DNA of 64,000 bases from Lingula anatina (GCF_001039355.2 NW_019775912.1:106738-170737), one strand, 5' to 3'; positions 32,801 to 44,983 are shown, numbered from the stretch's first letter. The notes: generated by a model not told the origin, from the sequence alone. Numbers and translations are program-made.

Positions 32801-35800
32801 TAAATAGCAAACTCAGTGCAGAAGAAGTAGTGAAATTTTGCAAGGCAGGTTTGAACTGTTCATGAAGTTCATCAGTGTAAACGTGATGCTAACTGGAGTG
32901 TGCCTGTCTATGTTATAATGGCTCAATGAGAATTAGTTTTTCTGATATAAGTTTACATATTTGTAAGCTTTTCTGTCCAATTTTAGTTTATCCACAGCAT
33001 TGTCTCATTGTTAATCTTAACAAATTCCATTTATATGAATTACATTTTACTTTTTATACATTGTCAGTATTTATTTTGATATTGATTCATACTTGTATTC
33101 CACACTGAAGCAACACAGCTGATGCACTTTAAGTAGTTTTACCTAAACTACTATCTTTACAGTGAACTGTCCCAGGTAAAGGAACACGATAAAAAAGTAA
33201 CACAGCAGGCACACCAAGCCCAAGAAGAACTAAAGAATGCCCTGGTAGACTCAGAGAAAAGTGCCAGTCTTCTAGCAGAGTACCATGACCTGTATGAGCT
33301 CCAGAGAATTAGACTGGAGAAACTGGTTACCATGCTCTCAGAGGAGAAAGAATTGTGGAGCACTGCAGCATACAGCTTGGCACTCAAGGTATTAGGATAG
33401 ATGTACAGAGGCACTCATGCTTCACCAAATGAAGAAAGAAAGAGTTACAATTTTAGACCCTCTTTAATACTCGTGTTTAAATATGTATTCTGTTCTATCT
33501 GTTTTGGGTGTTTTGGTATTTTTTGTGTCTGGTTACAAGGTTAGCACATGTTTACATTTATAATTGTGTATAGTCTGGCAAATATAAAAGAGACAAGTTA
33601 ATTATAATTTTAGTGTGACTAATTATTAAATAATGCATCTAACTTTGTGCTTAATCAAAATAATAAAAAACTCCTCGAAAATATAAAATAACGGTATTTA
33701 AATTTTTTATTGCTATGTACAAGCATAGGCAACTCAAAACTTTTATATCAGTTTAACACCTTTCAATTTTTGAGGTGAGATTGCAATTGGTATGAGGTGT
33801 TACTTCATACCTAAACAAGATTTTTTCCCAAAAATTGGCGTAGTTGGCCACAAATGTATGGACTTCAATTACGTGCTATCACAAAATAAAGACATAATTA
33901 TCTGCTATCCAAAAGAAAGTACCCTTGTATGTAAGGCAGTAAATAAGGAGTTTTTGGCAAACGCTTACAGTATCCTTAAAGCAATTCAATTATTCATTCA
34001 TTTGTTCATCATAGCTCACTGGATTTTGAATATCTGTTCAAGGTTACAGAAGAACACTCCCTGAACACAGCAAAGAGGCTTCACATCAGTGAAAAAGCCT
34101 GGGCAAAGCTAGCCAATCACTTCACCATTCTTCTAAGTGACAAAGATACAGAGGGTATCACAGCACTCACAGAGTGTGTAGAGGGGTGGAGAGAAATTAC
34201 TGAGAACTTTAATAACGAGATACGAAGAAGAGAAGATGAGATGAAAACAAAGTTGTTGAGTGTAAAAGAAGGACTGACACATTGGATACAGGTGTTCATA
34301 AAAATAGCACTGTAAGTAGGATAAAAGCAACAGCATTTGTTCTCCACTTGAAAACGTGCACTTCCACAAATGCACATTCACATGGTTTTTTGAGTTTCTA
34401 CCGACTTCTAATCAAACAATTTGGCCTAATTTGCCTGCACTGTCTGTGAAAGTTTCACAAATTTTGTAGCATGTTTTTAAAGTTTTTAACCCTTACATTC
34501 AGATAAACTATATTTAAATACCAGTAAATTGTCACAACAATTTTGTCTCTTAATTCAGTTTGTCAAGCAGTTTTTATCATTTCAAGTTAAAGCTTGACAA
34601 TTTGTCACAAAAACCATTAAAAATTTACTTGACAATGTATTACACTTTTAATGCAACTTGACATAAATTATACAGATTTTTTATCTGTAATATTACTTTT
34701 GAATTATATCTATATCATATTAAAAATAATATATGGGGTAGATACTGTGTCAGTCATTATCATCCTAAATAGAGAATATGTTAAAAATATTTTGTTTTTT
34801 CTATCAGGAACAAGGATGGACAATTCACCAAGCCACCAGATGCAGCTGCTACTCAAGAATTATATGGCTTCATCAAAGGCTGGGAAGAGGTACACGTAGG
34901 ACATTATTCCATTTCATTTGTGAAACCTTGTGATTTGTGAAGAATTTTATCAGGATTTTCAACAACTTAAAATCAGTAAAGAAAAAACAACATTAAGATT
35001 GAATGTTTAAAGTTTTTCAAAAGCAGATAAACAAAATTGAAACTATACTTGCAGTATCTCTTCATATGGTGTGATTTTATATGAGACGCTTATCCATAAA
35101 AATGCTAACTTTCAACGTTAAAAAATGGTGTTGCTGCTACTATTATGCTGCTACTATTATGCTGCAGCATATCCTGGACACTTACTCAGCAGTTCAGTCT
35201 TGGCAAGAGGTAGATATGATGAAGAAGATACCTGTCTTACATCCCCTCCCTCCCCCACAATCAATGTTAGTGACATGGCAGTAATCAAAATGCATACATG
35301 TAGATCTATTGTTTTATGTCATATTAACAATAGAATAACACCTGCAAACAATTTTAGTCTTCAATACTTAAAATGTGTAGAATACTTGTAAAATGCATAG
35401 AGTTGACAAATCAGCACAATCTGCATGTTATATCCAAGTTTGACCAGTCACCATATGTAACATTTTACCAGTGGGTGAGTGCACCTGCATGGTTTCACAG
35501 CACTCTCCCCTGGCCACAGCTCTCAGCATGTGGAGATATCATCTGATTCAGTGTATTGAAGCTAAACCAGGCAATCACAACAGTATGAATGAATACCCTT
35601 GCATGTATTAATGTAAATACCTTTTCATTAATGTCCTTTGTGTTTTCACCAACTACATTTCACTTCTGTGAAAAGGTGCCTTTCCAGTAATGATGTCTAA
35701 TCTATAAAGTAAAAAACTGAATGGTAAAAAAGGGCCTGCTAATTGTCAAATCAAGCAAATTTACTCTTATGTCTAGACAGAGAAATTCAATTTTTGGCAA

Positions 35801-37520
35801 GTGTGCATGTGTAGTTGTAAATGTGTTTCTCTCAGGTTTTTATGGATTTCAAAAATTTGTTTTAAAATCTTAGTGGTTTTGTCACTTACACCTTGGTCCC
35901 TAAGCTTAAACATTATGAATATTGAACAACCTGTGTGCCATGAGAGGATTGAAATATGTTCTTTATTACTTCTAACCTGCAACTTTTTTTATTGATAAAT
36001 GTTTATATTGCTATCTGTTCCCATTGAAATGTGTAACAAGTAATTCCTCTTTTTGTAAAATTATTCAAAAATTGATAGGTGTATTGAGTACAAATTAGTC
36101 ATATCTGTAAAAGTCACTTTTTTATAACAATAGTAATTTAATCCATTCTCAGATTTTGTCACGAGAGATGGAGAAATTTGGTGGTGACCTGTTGCTTACA
36201 ATGGAAGACATGCTGAGGAAGATGAAGAAACAGATGGAGTCTTGGACAGAGACAGCCATGAAAATCTTCAGTCGTCACAGAAATGAGGACAACAAGGAGC
36301 ACCATGAATATGGTCCTATGATAAAGATGAATGAGGTAAGTGGGTCAAGGTTATTTTAATGCAAGAGTTATTTGGAAGTAATGGTGTTAAATTTATGAAT
36401 TTTCATAAGTCACTTATATTCTGATCACTATGTCTGTCTGTGTTTTCATCACAGCCGTAGCCACTGTCGTTGGAGACATCTTTTGTTTGGTTGTATTTGA
36501 AGGCATTACCTATCATTGACCCCATATTAGAAAATTTTAGTTAGATTTTTGGTTTAGAGAAAGTTAAGCCATTGTTAAGGTAAAATTTGGTGAACTTTTT
36601 TTCTGAATTTTTAGTACGATTTCACCATCCTTCTTGTGTAGACATTACTTATTCTTTTTCTTTAATTTATTTTCTTTTTAAAAATTTTTTTAATGACTGT
36701 TTATGTGCCATCATTGATTGTTGCTTCTTTGTACTAGTTACATCACAAATCGTCCACTGTATGCAACATACAAGAGCGTAATTATATTGAGGTGCAGCCA
36801 AGATATAATTTGCTCTTGTATATCGCATGCAGTGGACGATGAGTAGTTGTAACTGACTTATGCCACGGCTGGCACTTCAAAAAATAGGATGAACGCACAG
36901 AAGCATATGAAAATACAGGAAAGTGTGTAAGCGAAATACAAGTGCAATTATCCCATTGTTCAAAGCACCAGCCATGGTATAAATTATTGTGTGTGTGTGT
37001 GTGATGCTGAAGATACTCATATAAGAATTATCTCTCTTTGCTATAATATTGAGAAAATTAAGTAAAGAGTAACATTGTTTCATAAATATTTTGTGTCTAC
37101 ATTTTGCTGTACATTGTCACAAAATGCAGTTGTGTTTAATGATGTTGGTATATCCTGTTTCTTTGTGCTCTGGGCCATTTTCTAATGTATGCTTAACCTT
37201 ACTAAAACAGCACATTCATCAGGGAATGAATATATTAACATATGATTATCGGTATAACATGCCATTCTTAAAATAGGGAATCATGAAATATTATGGTTCT
37301 CTTCACAGCAAGACCAACTTTAAGCACAAAAGTATGCCTACTAAAATACCAAAAGATTAGATTTTACAGGAGTTCCACATCTTAACATTTTAAATTTAGT
37401 TTTAGACCAGCACACCTAGTCATTAAGTGATATCATTTGGACAGTTTGTGGCCTGAGATAAGCCTTGTTGTGAACAGAACCTCAGTCTCAGTCTTGTTAC
37501 AGCTTGGACGAATAATACAG

Positions 37521-37566
<46 letters not shown>

Positions 37567-40500
37567 GCCCAAGGTAACTATCTCATTCTTTGCCAGTTAT
37601 CTAGTAGTATACTTTGCAGCATGACTATGTACCATACATGTACAGTTTTACATGTACACTCTGCACGTGTTAATTGCTTTAAATGCACTAATCCCCACCT
37701 TATTTTCTTCTCTCTTCTCTCTCACTCCCTGCCTGTGCACAGATGCATGTGTTATTTGATGTGAGTATAGCAGGGGTTGCCACTTGCCACAAGACTGGGC
37801 TTATTTCACAGATCTTGACACACAGATAAAATTGATTATAATTTGTGGGATTTGAGATTGGACCAAAATAACTCAGATGTGTCATTACAAAGGAAAATAG
37901 AAGCAAGCCCAGATTGTATTTAAATTTTTTATCATGCATGCAAATCCTGAGCATTTTAACTCTCAGTGTATGTAAAATATTAACACAATGAGTTTTATCA
38001 ATTGCATGGCAGATAATTAGCATATAAGTAGCTTTCCTAAATAACTACAATCTATGTTGTCTGTGAAATCATCACTGCTTATCCCTGCACTGGATATCCC
38101 ATATATTTATATTTTCATTAGCAATTAACTTTCTTCTTTTTACTCAAAATGATGAAATAATTGTTTCAAATTCTAGGAAATTGATGAGCTAATCAAGCAA
38201 TTTAGTGTCCGACTCACTGGAGAGAATGGTAAGGTGGAAAAGCACAGTAGACATATACCGTATTAGGCTTCGTTCACATGGAAAGTGTATTTTCTAAAAA
38301 TCTATTTTCTATTTGCAGTATCTTATGATCACGGTCTGTGCCCTGAATACCCTGCGGCGTAATTACTGGCAGCGCGAGCCAGTTACTTATACAAAGCTGT
38401 AATTAATTCTCGGCTGTGCTCGCATTCTATAAAATCTCATCCTCCGTTGCTGCACCGCTTGCCATCGGATCATGACGGTTGCACTCATATCTGTACAGCC
38501 GAGAATTAATTACAGCTTTGGAAGTAACTGGCTCGCGCTTGGATATTCAGGGCACAGACCGTGATCACAAGATATGCCGCGAATAGAAAATAGATTTTTA
38601 GAAAATAGACTTTCCATGTGAACGAAGCCTTAGTCTATTAATGCACAAATGTTGACTTTTAAATAGTTGTATTTTTAACAGAACCACAACATATTCTTAT
38701 GGCATGAATGCCTGTAACATTAATTTTGGTTTATTTTAAGATCACTTATTTCTAAAATCAATGCTAAAGCTTTATACTATTCACTTCCTTCATGGTTTAG
38801 GTACTGCAAGGGTTCTTATCAACCTAAACAACAATCTGGAACTCTGGGACAACAAAATCAACACCATGCTCCACGGTGGTGCACAGCTGAAGGATCAGGA
38901 TTGGCTGACCTTTTATTCTTTGCTGGATGAGTGGATCCTCTTTATTGATGATGGTGTGCTGCTCATAGGTGAAACACAGAATGAAGAAGCAAAGGCAGCT
39001 AAGAAAGAACATAGGAGGTAGGAAGGAATAAAGCTACATGTAAAATTTTGTAGGTGTAAAATGACAAATTGTATACATTATACCAAGTCTTGTTTCTAGA
39101 CTTTCTTTTAATTTATAATTCCCCTATAAATGGGAAATGATGAAAGATCAGAAAAAAACTTACTCTTAAGTCCATGAGTTCATTCATTGTGGGAATTGCC
39201 AGAAAATAACCAAAAAATAACATATCCTAGCCATGTGAAGAATAAGTGATGAATAAGAAGAAGTAAACATTAAAATATTTATACAAATAATATACAGATA
39301 TTAATACAGTTTTTTGGGTTTGTGTGGTCCGCTATGAGACCCTCCATTTAGGTTGATAACTTACTAAATGGTATCATTTTAGAGTTGAGGTTGCCAGTGT
39401 ATTCAAAGAAGTACAGAAATGGTTGACATCAGCAGTAAACAGCATAGAAAGTGAAGATGCCAAACTTGTTGAAGAGGTAAGAGTCAGAAGTAATTAATTT
39501 GTATGTGTCCTCATAAAATTAATTTTTACTAAATAATCTTTAAATACAGTTGTATTCCCTTGGACTTCAGAACTTCTTTGAACCCAGGGCTGACACAGAA
39601 ATTTTTTTCAGAATATGTTTTCTCTAAATGTAAAATAATAATGATAATGTAAAAGCATAATAAAAGATGAAATATGGAAATGTTACTAGGTGAATACCCT
39701 GCACACAGAGATGGTGAAGTGGATGGTACAAATCCTGCTGCGGCTGGCTCCAGAGAAGGAGGGCAGCTCTACTGAGGCCAGCCAGGCTGCTCTACTGGGG
39801 AGTGTGCCAGTATCTCAGATCAAATCTTGTGCCAAGACCATGTGTGAGAGGCTGGACATGTTCTCTAGATACGTCACACAGTATGTGGACATTTTGATAC
39901 AGTCCCAATATACATATATAATACAGTTGTTTTCCCATGAAATCAGATTTGGGGTTCACACGTGCCTCGTGTTTATATATATTAGAATATATATTTATAT
40001 TAGAATGTATCATGACTTAGTAATGGCATTCTCTATATGTACCTGTATATATACCTAGACTTGCAACAGCATCTACCCTGATGGTGCCATACATCAAATG
40101 ACCATTGACATTGTATTGAGATATGTCTGTTGAAGTGTTTTAACTGGACAGTAAGAAACCTTTGAGGCATTATACAAGTTAAATGCAATAATATGTGACA
40201 TTGTAATTATAAGTCGACTTTTCCTCAAGTCATTTCACTAAGAAAACTTATTACTTCACTCGATTGACAGATGCCTGGAGTTATAAATTATGTGTTTGTC
40301 TCCAGGTGCTGTTTGGATATAGTTGCCACTAGTGTACAGAAGAAGATGGATGCCATGGAGGATAATGCTGACATGGAGATGAGAGACCTCAGAAAGCTCA
40401 AGGTATTATTATCAGATAGCACTCTGGTTCATCTTAGAATATGTTATGTTTTAAGGAATTTGACTTGTTTCCTCAAAATTGGTGGCCTATTAGTTTAACG

Positions 40501-42826
40501 AGCAGTATTTTCATTCTTTTATCTGTTAGATTATACTGTTGTCAGTGTGGGGATCACATACATGTCAAAAACAACTGTTCATATGAAGTAAAAATGTAAA
40601 CTTGTTTAAAGTTGTACAGACAGTTATATGAAGGAAGTGAACAAGGTCTGCCCTGGTTTTACTGCAGCCAGTCTAGACCAATGTTGATGAAACATTATCT
40701 TCAGATCAGTAAAGAGTATAATGATAAGATATACATTTTTAATTCATTTAAGCAACCCATATGCCGGTGCCATACATTTTAGGCTTCCTTCTGTTTTGTC
40801 CATGATTATGTAATGTACTTCATATATCTTTTTTACTTTTCAGTCTGAATGTGATGAGTGGATCCAAACAGCCTCCTTGCTGGTTGCAGAGCTGACTGGG
40901 GAAAGTTTGGATTATGTTCCCAAGTCAACCCCTGCTCTTTCTCTGACCCCTCTCTCTGCCACCCCTGCTCCCACTGCCACCCCTGCCCCCACTGTTAACA
41001 CACTGCCAGGGGAACAGACCCCTGCACCAAAGACCCCCCAGTCCTACCATGATAAGGAGAAGCTTGAAGTCCCACCTGGTACTCCAGGGACCGTGTCAAC
41101 ACCTGAACAACTAGCAAACCCTCAGGGACAGACCCCAGAAACACTGCTTGAAACTCAGGTAGGATTGGAATTTTTTCCCTTTTCATGGTGATTGATACAA
41201 TTAATCACTCATTTATCACTTTTGTGTTTTAAATCTTTATTTCATTCAATAACAAAAAAAAAAAAATAGTCAACCAGGAACTATAATGTATGTGCAAATA
41301 TCTTGTGAAACACTCTTGCTCTGTTTGTATGAACTTGCAGATACCTAAAACATTTGTATTCAACATGTATGTAATATGTTCTTCATACAGTAGTTTATCT
41401 TTAAATAAAATGCTGTAAAACTCAAATAAAGCTTACTCATCATAAAGATAAAAACAAGGTTGATACGAGACATTATATATTATAGGCAGCTGAAGATATA
41501 TTGCCAGAAACCTCCCAACCTCAAGAGCCACAGACTGAGGCTCCTGTACCATTAAGTGTGCCTGCAGAACTGAGCACTGGCACTGCAGAGGGCACCACAG
41601 GAGGGGCCGAGGAAGGAGGGGCAGATGGAGGAGAAAATGCAGAGGGAGAGCAGGAGACTACACCAGCTGAAGGAGACCTAGAGAAGAAAGAAAAACATGT
41701 CACTATACAGGTACTGTAGATACATGTAGTCTATATATAGTATATATGTAGTCTATAGTAGATCGTCTATAGTATATATAGTTTATGACATAAACCAGAC
41801 TGATATCATAGTCCATTTCTTGGTTAATTCATGTAATCATACTTTCAAACAAAATGCAGTTCTTAGCTCTTCTGTGATAAGATACATGTGTGAATGTACA
41901 AAATATTAAAATCCATCCAGTTGTCCATCCTTTTGCACTAATTCCTTAAGTACAGGTATGTGTTAGTCCTGTCATCATACATTTTGTTACTGCTGGCACC
42001 TATAGAACACTTTTTATTTCTCAAGGAGCCTGCATCTTTAACTCTCGAGATAATTGGCTTTGATGAAAACACCCATGTGAAACCACTGCATCAGGAGACG
42101 CACAGGAAGCCCATGGATGCTGAAGGACACTCACGCCCAGACACACCCAATACAAAGAAAGCATTTGAAGCCCTGGCAGCAGTGGACACATTACAGCAAC
42201 AGCTGTTGTAAGAAATAATTTTGCTGCTTTTAATTTCCCATACAAAGTAAACAGCTCAATTGTCATCATAATGCTCTAAAGTTATAAGTTTTTTAGCCTT
42301 AGAATGGGAATGGGCTAATTTTTTCATTTTGTTTTTTAAATATTTTTTGTTTTTACTTAATTATAGTGAAACAGAAGAGAGAGCCCAGGCTGCTGAAGAC
42401 AGAGCAGTTAGAGCTGAAGAGGACCTGGTAAAGACCCAGGAGTCTCTGAGAGCTTTACAGCGTAAAGTGGCTGAGCTAACTTTACAGATTGAGGGTGAGT
42501 CTGCTTCTTCAGCCCAGCAACCACAATCAGGTGCTGCTGCCACAGCTCAACAAACTCAGTCTGACACTGGCCCTCCTGCCCAGCCAGCCCAGAGTACAGC
42601 AGCAGCTGTGGTCACTTTACCAGCGCCATCTGCTGGAGCATCCCAGTCTCAAGGAGCACAATCAGAACAGGAAACAACTAAGCCATCCACCCCAGTCAAA
42701 GAAAAATCAGAAGCAAGAGACAAGCCACCATCAAAACCATCCACGCCTGCCCCAGAGAAGAAGTCAGAGTCCCGCCCTTCATCCAGAGCCAGCTCCAGAG
42801 GCTCCATAAAACATAAAAAGAAATAA
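23807..42826 (+). CDS. AXDND1: Axonemal dynein light chain domain-containing protein 1 (AXDND1), complete
   Basis: Coding exons in continuous phase: 23807-23936, 26226-26401, 26627-26730, 27374-27568, 27814-27870, 28673-28856, 30786-30880, 32319-32411, 33163-33388, 34043-34311, 34808-34889, 36153-36335, 37743-37760 (microexon), 38177-38228, 38801-39017, 39383-39476, 39690-39880, 40306-40402, 40844-41158, 41486-41710, 42026-42207, 42367-42826; about 1214 aa. Residues 180-400 carry the dynein p28-like domain: IPEEYHVVKNKG, DKYTTKPEDH, GPTQMHNLLELIKKEQ, FHELIRQ-TSVECVERGELL, then long coiled coil (KEHDKKVTQQAHQAQEEL). This order matches vertebrate AXDND1, a sperm flagellum/cilium protein. Residues 821-1000 are Thr/Pro- and acid-rich. 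The end has coiled coil (ETEERAQAAEDRAVRAEEDL) and a Ser/Lys-rich tail. It is longer than human AXDND1 (about 1012 aa). The first two splice junctions are least certain. Confidence 0.87.
23937..26225 (+). other. AXDND1 intron, contains one tiny MITE
   Basis: 2.3 kb without exon signals. It holds a tandem duplication of CTCTTCTTGGCAATATGGCA (about 25360-25402) and a short palindrome TGTACAATACAGTGTATTGT (about 25590). The 26044-26118 MITE is listed separately. Confidence 0.4.
26044..26118. mobile_element. Very short mariner-like MITE, TA target duplication
   Basis: CAGGGTGGTCCTTAAAAA at the left is matched by TTTTTATGGACCACCCTG at the right, with TA on both sides (26042-26043, 26119-26120). 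It is only 75 bp long. CAGGGTGGTCC ends with a TA duplication are typical of Tc1/mariner relatives. Confidence 0.65.
28964..30510 (+). mobile_element. 5'-truncated non-LTR retrotransposon (LINE) with 3' ORF end
   Basis: An open frame runs from 28964 to the stop at 30197-30199. It begins IDNLILLSTSKDGLQ, which aligns with the (Y/F)ADDL..LS catalytic motif of LINE reverse transcriptase. The copy therefore retains only the end of the palm, the thumb (WKLHVNENKSKVVVF, EYTYLGITF, LYGCEVW) and a C-terminal zinc-knuckle-like segment (FCPHCPAIEDEVHFLLECRH). The second Asp of the ADD motif is Asn, and a stop codon precedes. The tail ends with AATAAATTATTATTAATA near 30495-30512, like the short-repeat tails of LINEs. 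It lies in sense in an AXDND1 intron. It cannot encode a working transcriptase. The clade (Jockey/CR1/I group) is uncertain. Confidence 0.8.
30905..31448. mobile_element. Foldback element with about 150-bp inverted arms
   Basis: Left arm 30905-31057 starts AGCGCATTCTCAACGAAT. Right arm about 31284-31448 is its near-perfect inverse and ends ATTCGTTGAGAATGCGCT. The arms share AGGCTTTACAAAGCCGGTGA, AAAATGGCGGACGTACATGA and CCACACGTCGTCCCTGCGGG. The central 225 bp is not repeated. The element is GC-richer than the AXDND1 intron around it. No target duplication is obvious. Confidence 0.75.
31450..32318 (+). other. AXDND1 intron remainder, no feature recognised
   Basis: AT-rich. It contains a run of T (about 31971-31981) and a short direct repeat GTCATGAATTTGTC (about 32160-32183); no bounded element. 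Confidence 0.4.
32412..33162 (+). other. AXDND1 intron, no feature recognised
   Basis: About 750 bp of intron between exons 32319-32411 and 33163-33388, with nothing I can identify. Confidence 0.4.
35168..35209 (+). CDS. Candidate 14-residue cassette exon of AXDND1
   Basis: The acceptor ATTATGCTGCAG and the donor GAG/GTAGAT bound 42 nt in phase 0/0 between two phase-0 junctions (34889 and 36153), so inclusion keeps the frame. It would add HILDTYSAVQSWQE, whose end (YSAVQSWQE before the donor) resembles the end of the preceding exon (YGFIKGWEE before its donor). It could be a duplicated, optional exon or chance similarity. Confidence 0.25.
36736..36854. repeat. Imperfect hairpin-forming inverted repeat
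   Basis: AGTTACATCACAAATCGTCC.. at the left pairs with ..GGACGATGAGTAGTTGTAAC at the right, through ATCGTCCACTG and its inverse, and CATACAAGAGC against GCTCTTGTATATC. A 119-bp snapback structure in an AXDND1 intron, probably a tiny MITE. Confidence 0.55.
37503..37575. repeat. (ATT)n microsatellite inside a short inverted repeat
   Basis: About 15 ATT units occupy 37521-37565. CTTGGACGAATAAT on the left and ATTATTCGCCCAAG on the right form an inverted repeat around the array, so the microsatellite appears to have expanded within a small palindrome. Confidence 0.65.
37743..37760 (+). CDS. AXDND1: Candidate 18-nt AXDND1 microexon (MHVLFD)
   Basis: A long pyrimidine tract (TTCTCTCTTCTCTCTCACTC) and GTGCACAG precede ATGCATGTGTTATTTGAT, followed by the strong donor GTGAGT. 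Its phase is 0/0, exactly fitting between the exons ending at 36335 and starting at 38177. The resulting sequence KMNE-MHVLFD-EIDELIKQF continues the helical heptad-like pattern. Without it the frame is also preserved, so it may be optional. Confidence 0.5.
38266..38629. mobile_element. PIF/Harbinger-like MITE, TSD TTA
   Basis: The ends are GGCTTCGTTCACATGGAAAG and the inverse CTTTCCATGTGAACGAAGCC, with TTA on both sides (38263-38265, 38630-38632). The inverted similarity extends inward through GATCACGGTCTGTGCCCTGA and AGCTGTAATTAATTCTCGGC, giving arms of about 160 bp. A TWA duplication and GG-starting ends are typical of PIF/Harbinger derivatives. Non-coding, in an AXDND1 intron. Confidence 0.75.
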
Positions 42827-43450
42827 TCTAACCAGAGATTAAATTGGACATAAACAACTTTTCACAACACGGAATATGCTGTTGAGGCTTTGGATCATAT
42901 TTATTGAAATGATGTATAGACTGATTATTTCTAAATTTATTAAAATAGATTTGATATTGTACACCAGACCACAGCCAGTAGAGGTACATTTACGTGCTGG
43001 GCCAGTATTGTAACAGCAGTTTACCAGCATTTTTTTACTTCCTAACTGAGGTAAACTAGTACAAACATCAACTGAAACATCAACAGACAAAAGAAATTTA
43101 TTAAAATTGTTCTGTTAACAAACCGGCATAAATGATAAAGATGAAGGCAAGATTACTGCTCTTTTTTATCCATTTGCAGGGATCAAGATTTTCAGGTCTC
43201 TAAAATATAGATTTATGTATAAAATTATATCTTTTCCGGTCTGGAAATGACAGCCTGATTATGCATTCAGCTTCTGCCAATTCTGGGAACTTTACTGGAC
43301 TATGCATGCCAAGTTTTTTTGCTGCTTTTGAAAATGGTATTTACTTCTTAATGTTGTAAAAATTATGTTTCTGACATTTTTACTGTACAGAGAACCAAGC
43401 AAAATTATACATGTGTACATTATGTAAATAAATATATATCTACTGTTTTT
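42827..43450 (+). other. AXDND1 3'UTR with poly(A) signal
   Basis: The sequence after the stop (42824-42826) is AT-rich and noncoding. AATAAA at 43427-43432 is the first well-placed signal, with a second AATAAA at about 43546. Confidence 0.55.
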
Positions 43451-44159
43451 ATAACAAAATTTGTCAGATATTTCTTGTGGCCTTTTCCTATTGATTAGAT
43501 CTACAATTTTATTTCTAGTTTGTGGTTTGTTTCTACCACTTAATAATAAATGATTGACTTTTCGGAGGGGGGGAAATAACCACTTCACCATTTTGCCAAT
43601 ACGTTGAAATGTAGACTTTGGGCAAAGCCCCCTCTTACTGTTCTCTGTCTATACTTGTTTATACTCTATCATGTTGAAGATAGAAATTACAATCTTGAGT
43701 TAAACATATATCCATTTGTGAAAATTAGAATGAGAATAAATTCTTAATGGATCCGGATTTTTCAAATAGTATTACAGTATACCAGTACATGTCTAGAAAG
43801 CATTTTTTTTTGTTGGTCCTAATTAATATATAATATTATATTATATTATATTATTTATGCTGTTTACTTTGACCTGAAGAATGGAATTGTATGATTTGTT
43901 TGGCAATAAGGACATTCTCGAGATAACAGCAATGTAGCTATTGATTTTGCAGAAAAAAACTTTTCAAATTTCTACTAAATGAAAGCATAAAGCTTATCAG
44001 AGCTTTCAACTTTTGTGATTTATGTATTGTGCATTTAAAACCCCGTTTACACAAGTGGCTGTTGCATGGAGAACACTTTTGCCCCCCCCCCCAGGGTTAC
44101 AGGGGATAGCCCTTTGGTAGTAAGGTGGTGTTCTAGTGATCTGAACGGTCTCCCAAAAC

Positions 44160-44198
<39 letters not shown>

Positions 44199-44983
44199 CA
44201 TCGGCTGGCAATGTTTTTTATGCAAGTTCAAGAAAGTATTGAAAAGGTTGTGATTTCAACTACTTCAACTACTAAATACATTGTAAACAACTCTTAAAAA
44301 TATAATAAATTCTATTTTACCACCAAAACGGTATTTAGCGCAGTTTTTCTGGAATTTGTGCTTGTCATCACATCATGTGACCTCCATAGATGGCTACAGT
44401 CTGTAGTAATCTATTTAAAAAAAAAAAAGAAAAAAAAACTTTTTAGAAAAAAAAAACAGGGACTAATTTAGAATGTCAGAATGGATGCATTGACCATTGG
44501 TTAATATGGACTTATGGTCCTTTACCCCAGGAAAATCCATTTTTGGCCAAAATGAACAGCTGTTATCGCCCTTTAACACGCGTTGATTAGAATATTCGGA
44601 AAAGCTGGTACTTATGCAAGTGCACTGGAAAGAAGAGAAGGCGTGTTAGTCTGTTAACTTGTTTGCATTTAGCGATAGTCACCGTGTACCAGCAGTTAGT
44701 GCACACGAGCTAGCTAGTGCCATAAAGATTCATTCTGAACGCACCCTAACAAAATGCATAGTAACTTTATCGCACTAACATTGGGGACGCGACCAGCATA
44801 CTCCGAGACAGAACATTCCTAAAATATAAATAATTGTTCGTTTTCTTTATCTTACTATTTGGAGCAGTCATTTTATGACAGGTACTGTTTTCTAAATGGC
44901 TTTTTATCTTACTAGCTGTGCAGGTTGGTTTGACGATATTCGGTTTTAAACTACATGAAAAATGTGACTTCCCAGGTCATTTC
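43450..44983. other. Intergenic: microsatellites and an unclassified repeat
   Basis: Contains TATTA repeats (about 43830-43855), a C run (about 44084), (CT)n at 44161-44195 and A-rich runs at about 44417-44456. At 44461-44530, TAATTTAGAATGTCAGAATG and what follows recurs diverged at 51915-51980 (TAACTTTGAATGTCGGAATG), so this is part of an interspersed repeat. No exon was recognised. Confidence 0.45.

Noticed and set aside
42489-42809. Alternative plus frame rich in Gln/Pro/His within the last AXDND1 exon
   Set aside because: Frame-shifted reading of low-complexity codons; the AXDND1 frame is continuous from the preceding exon to the stop.
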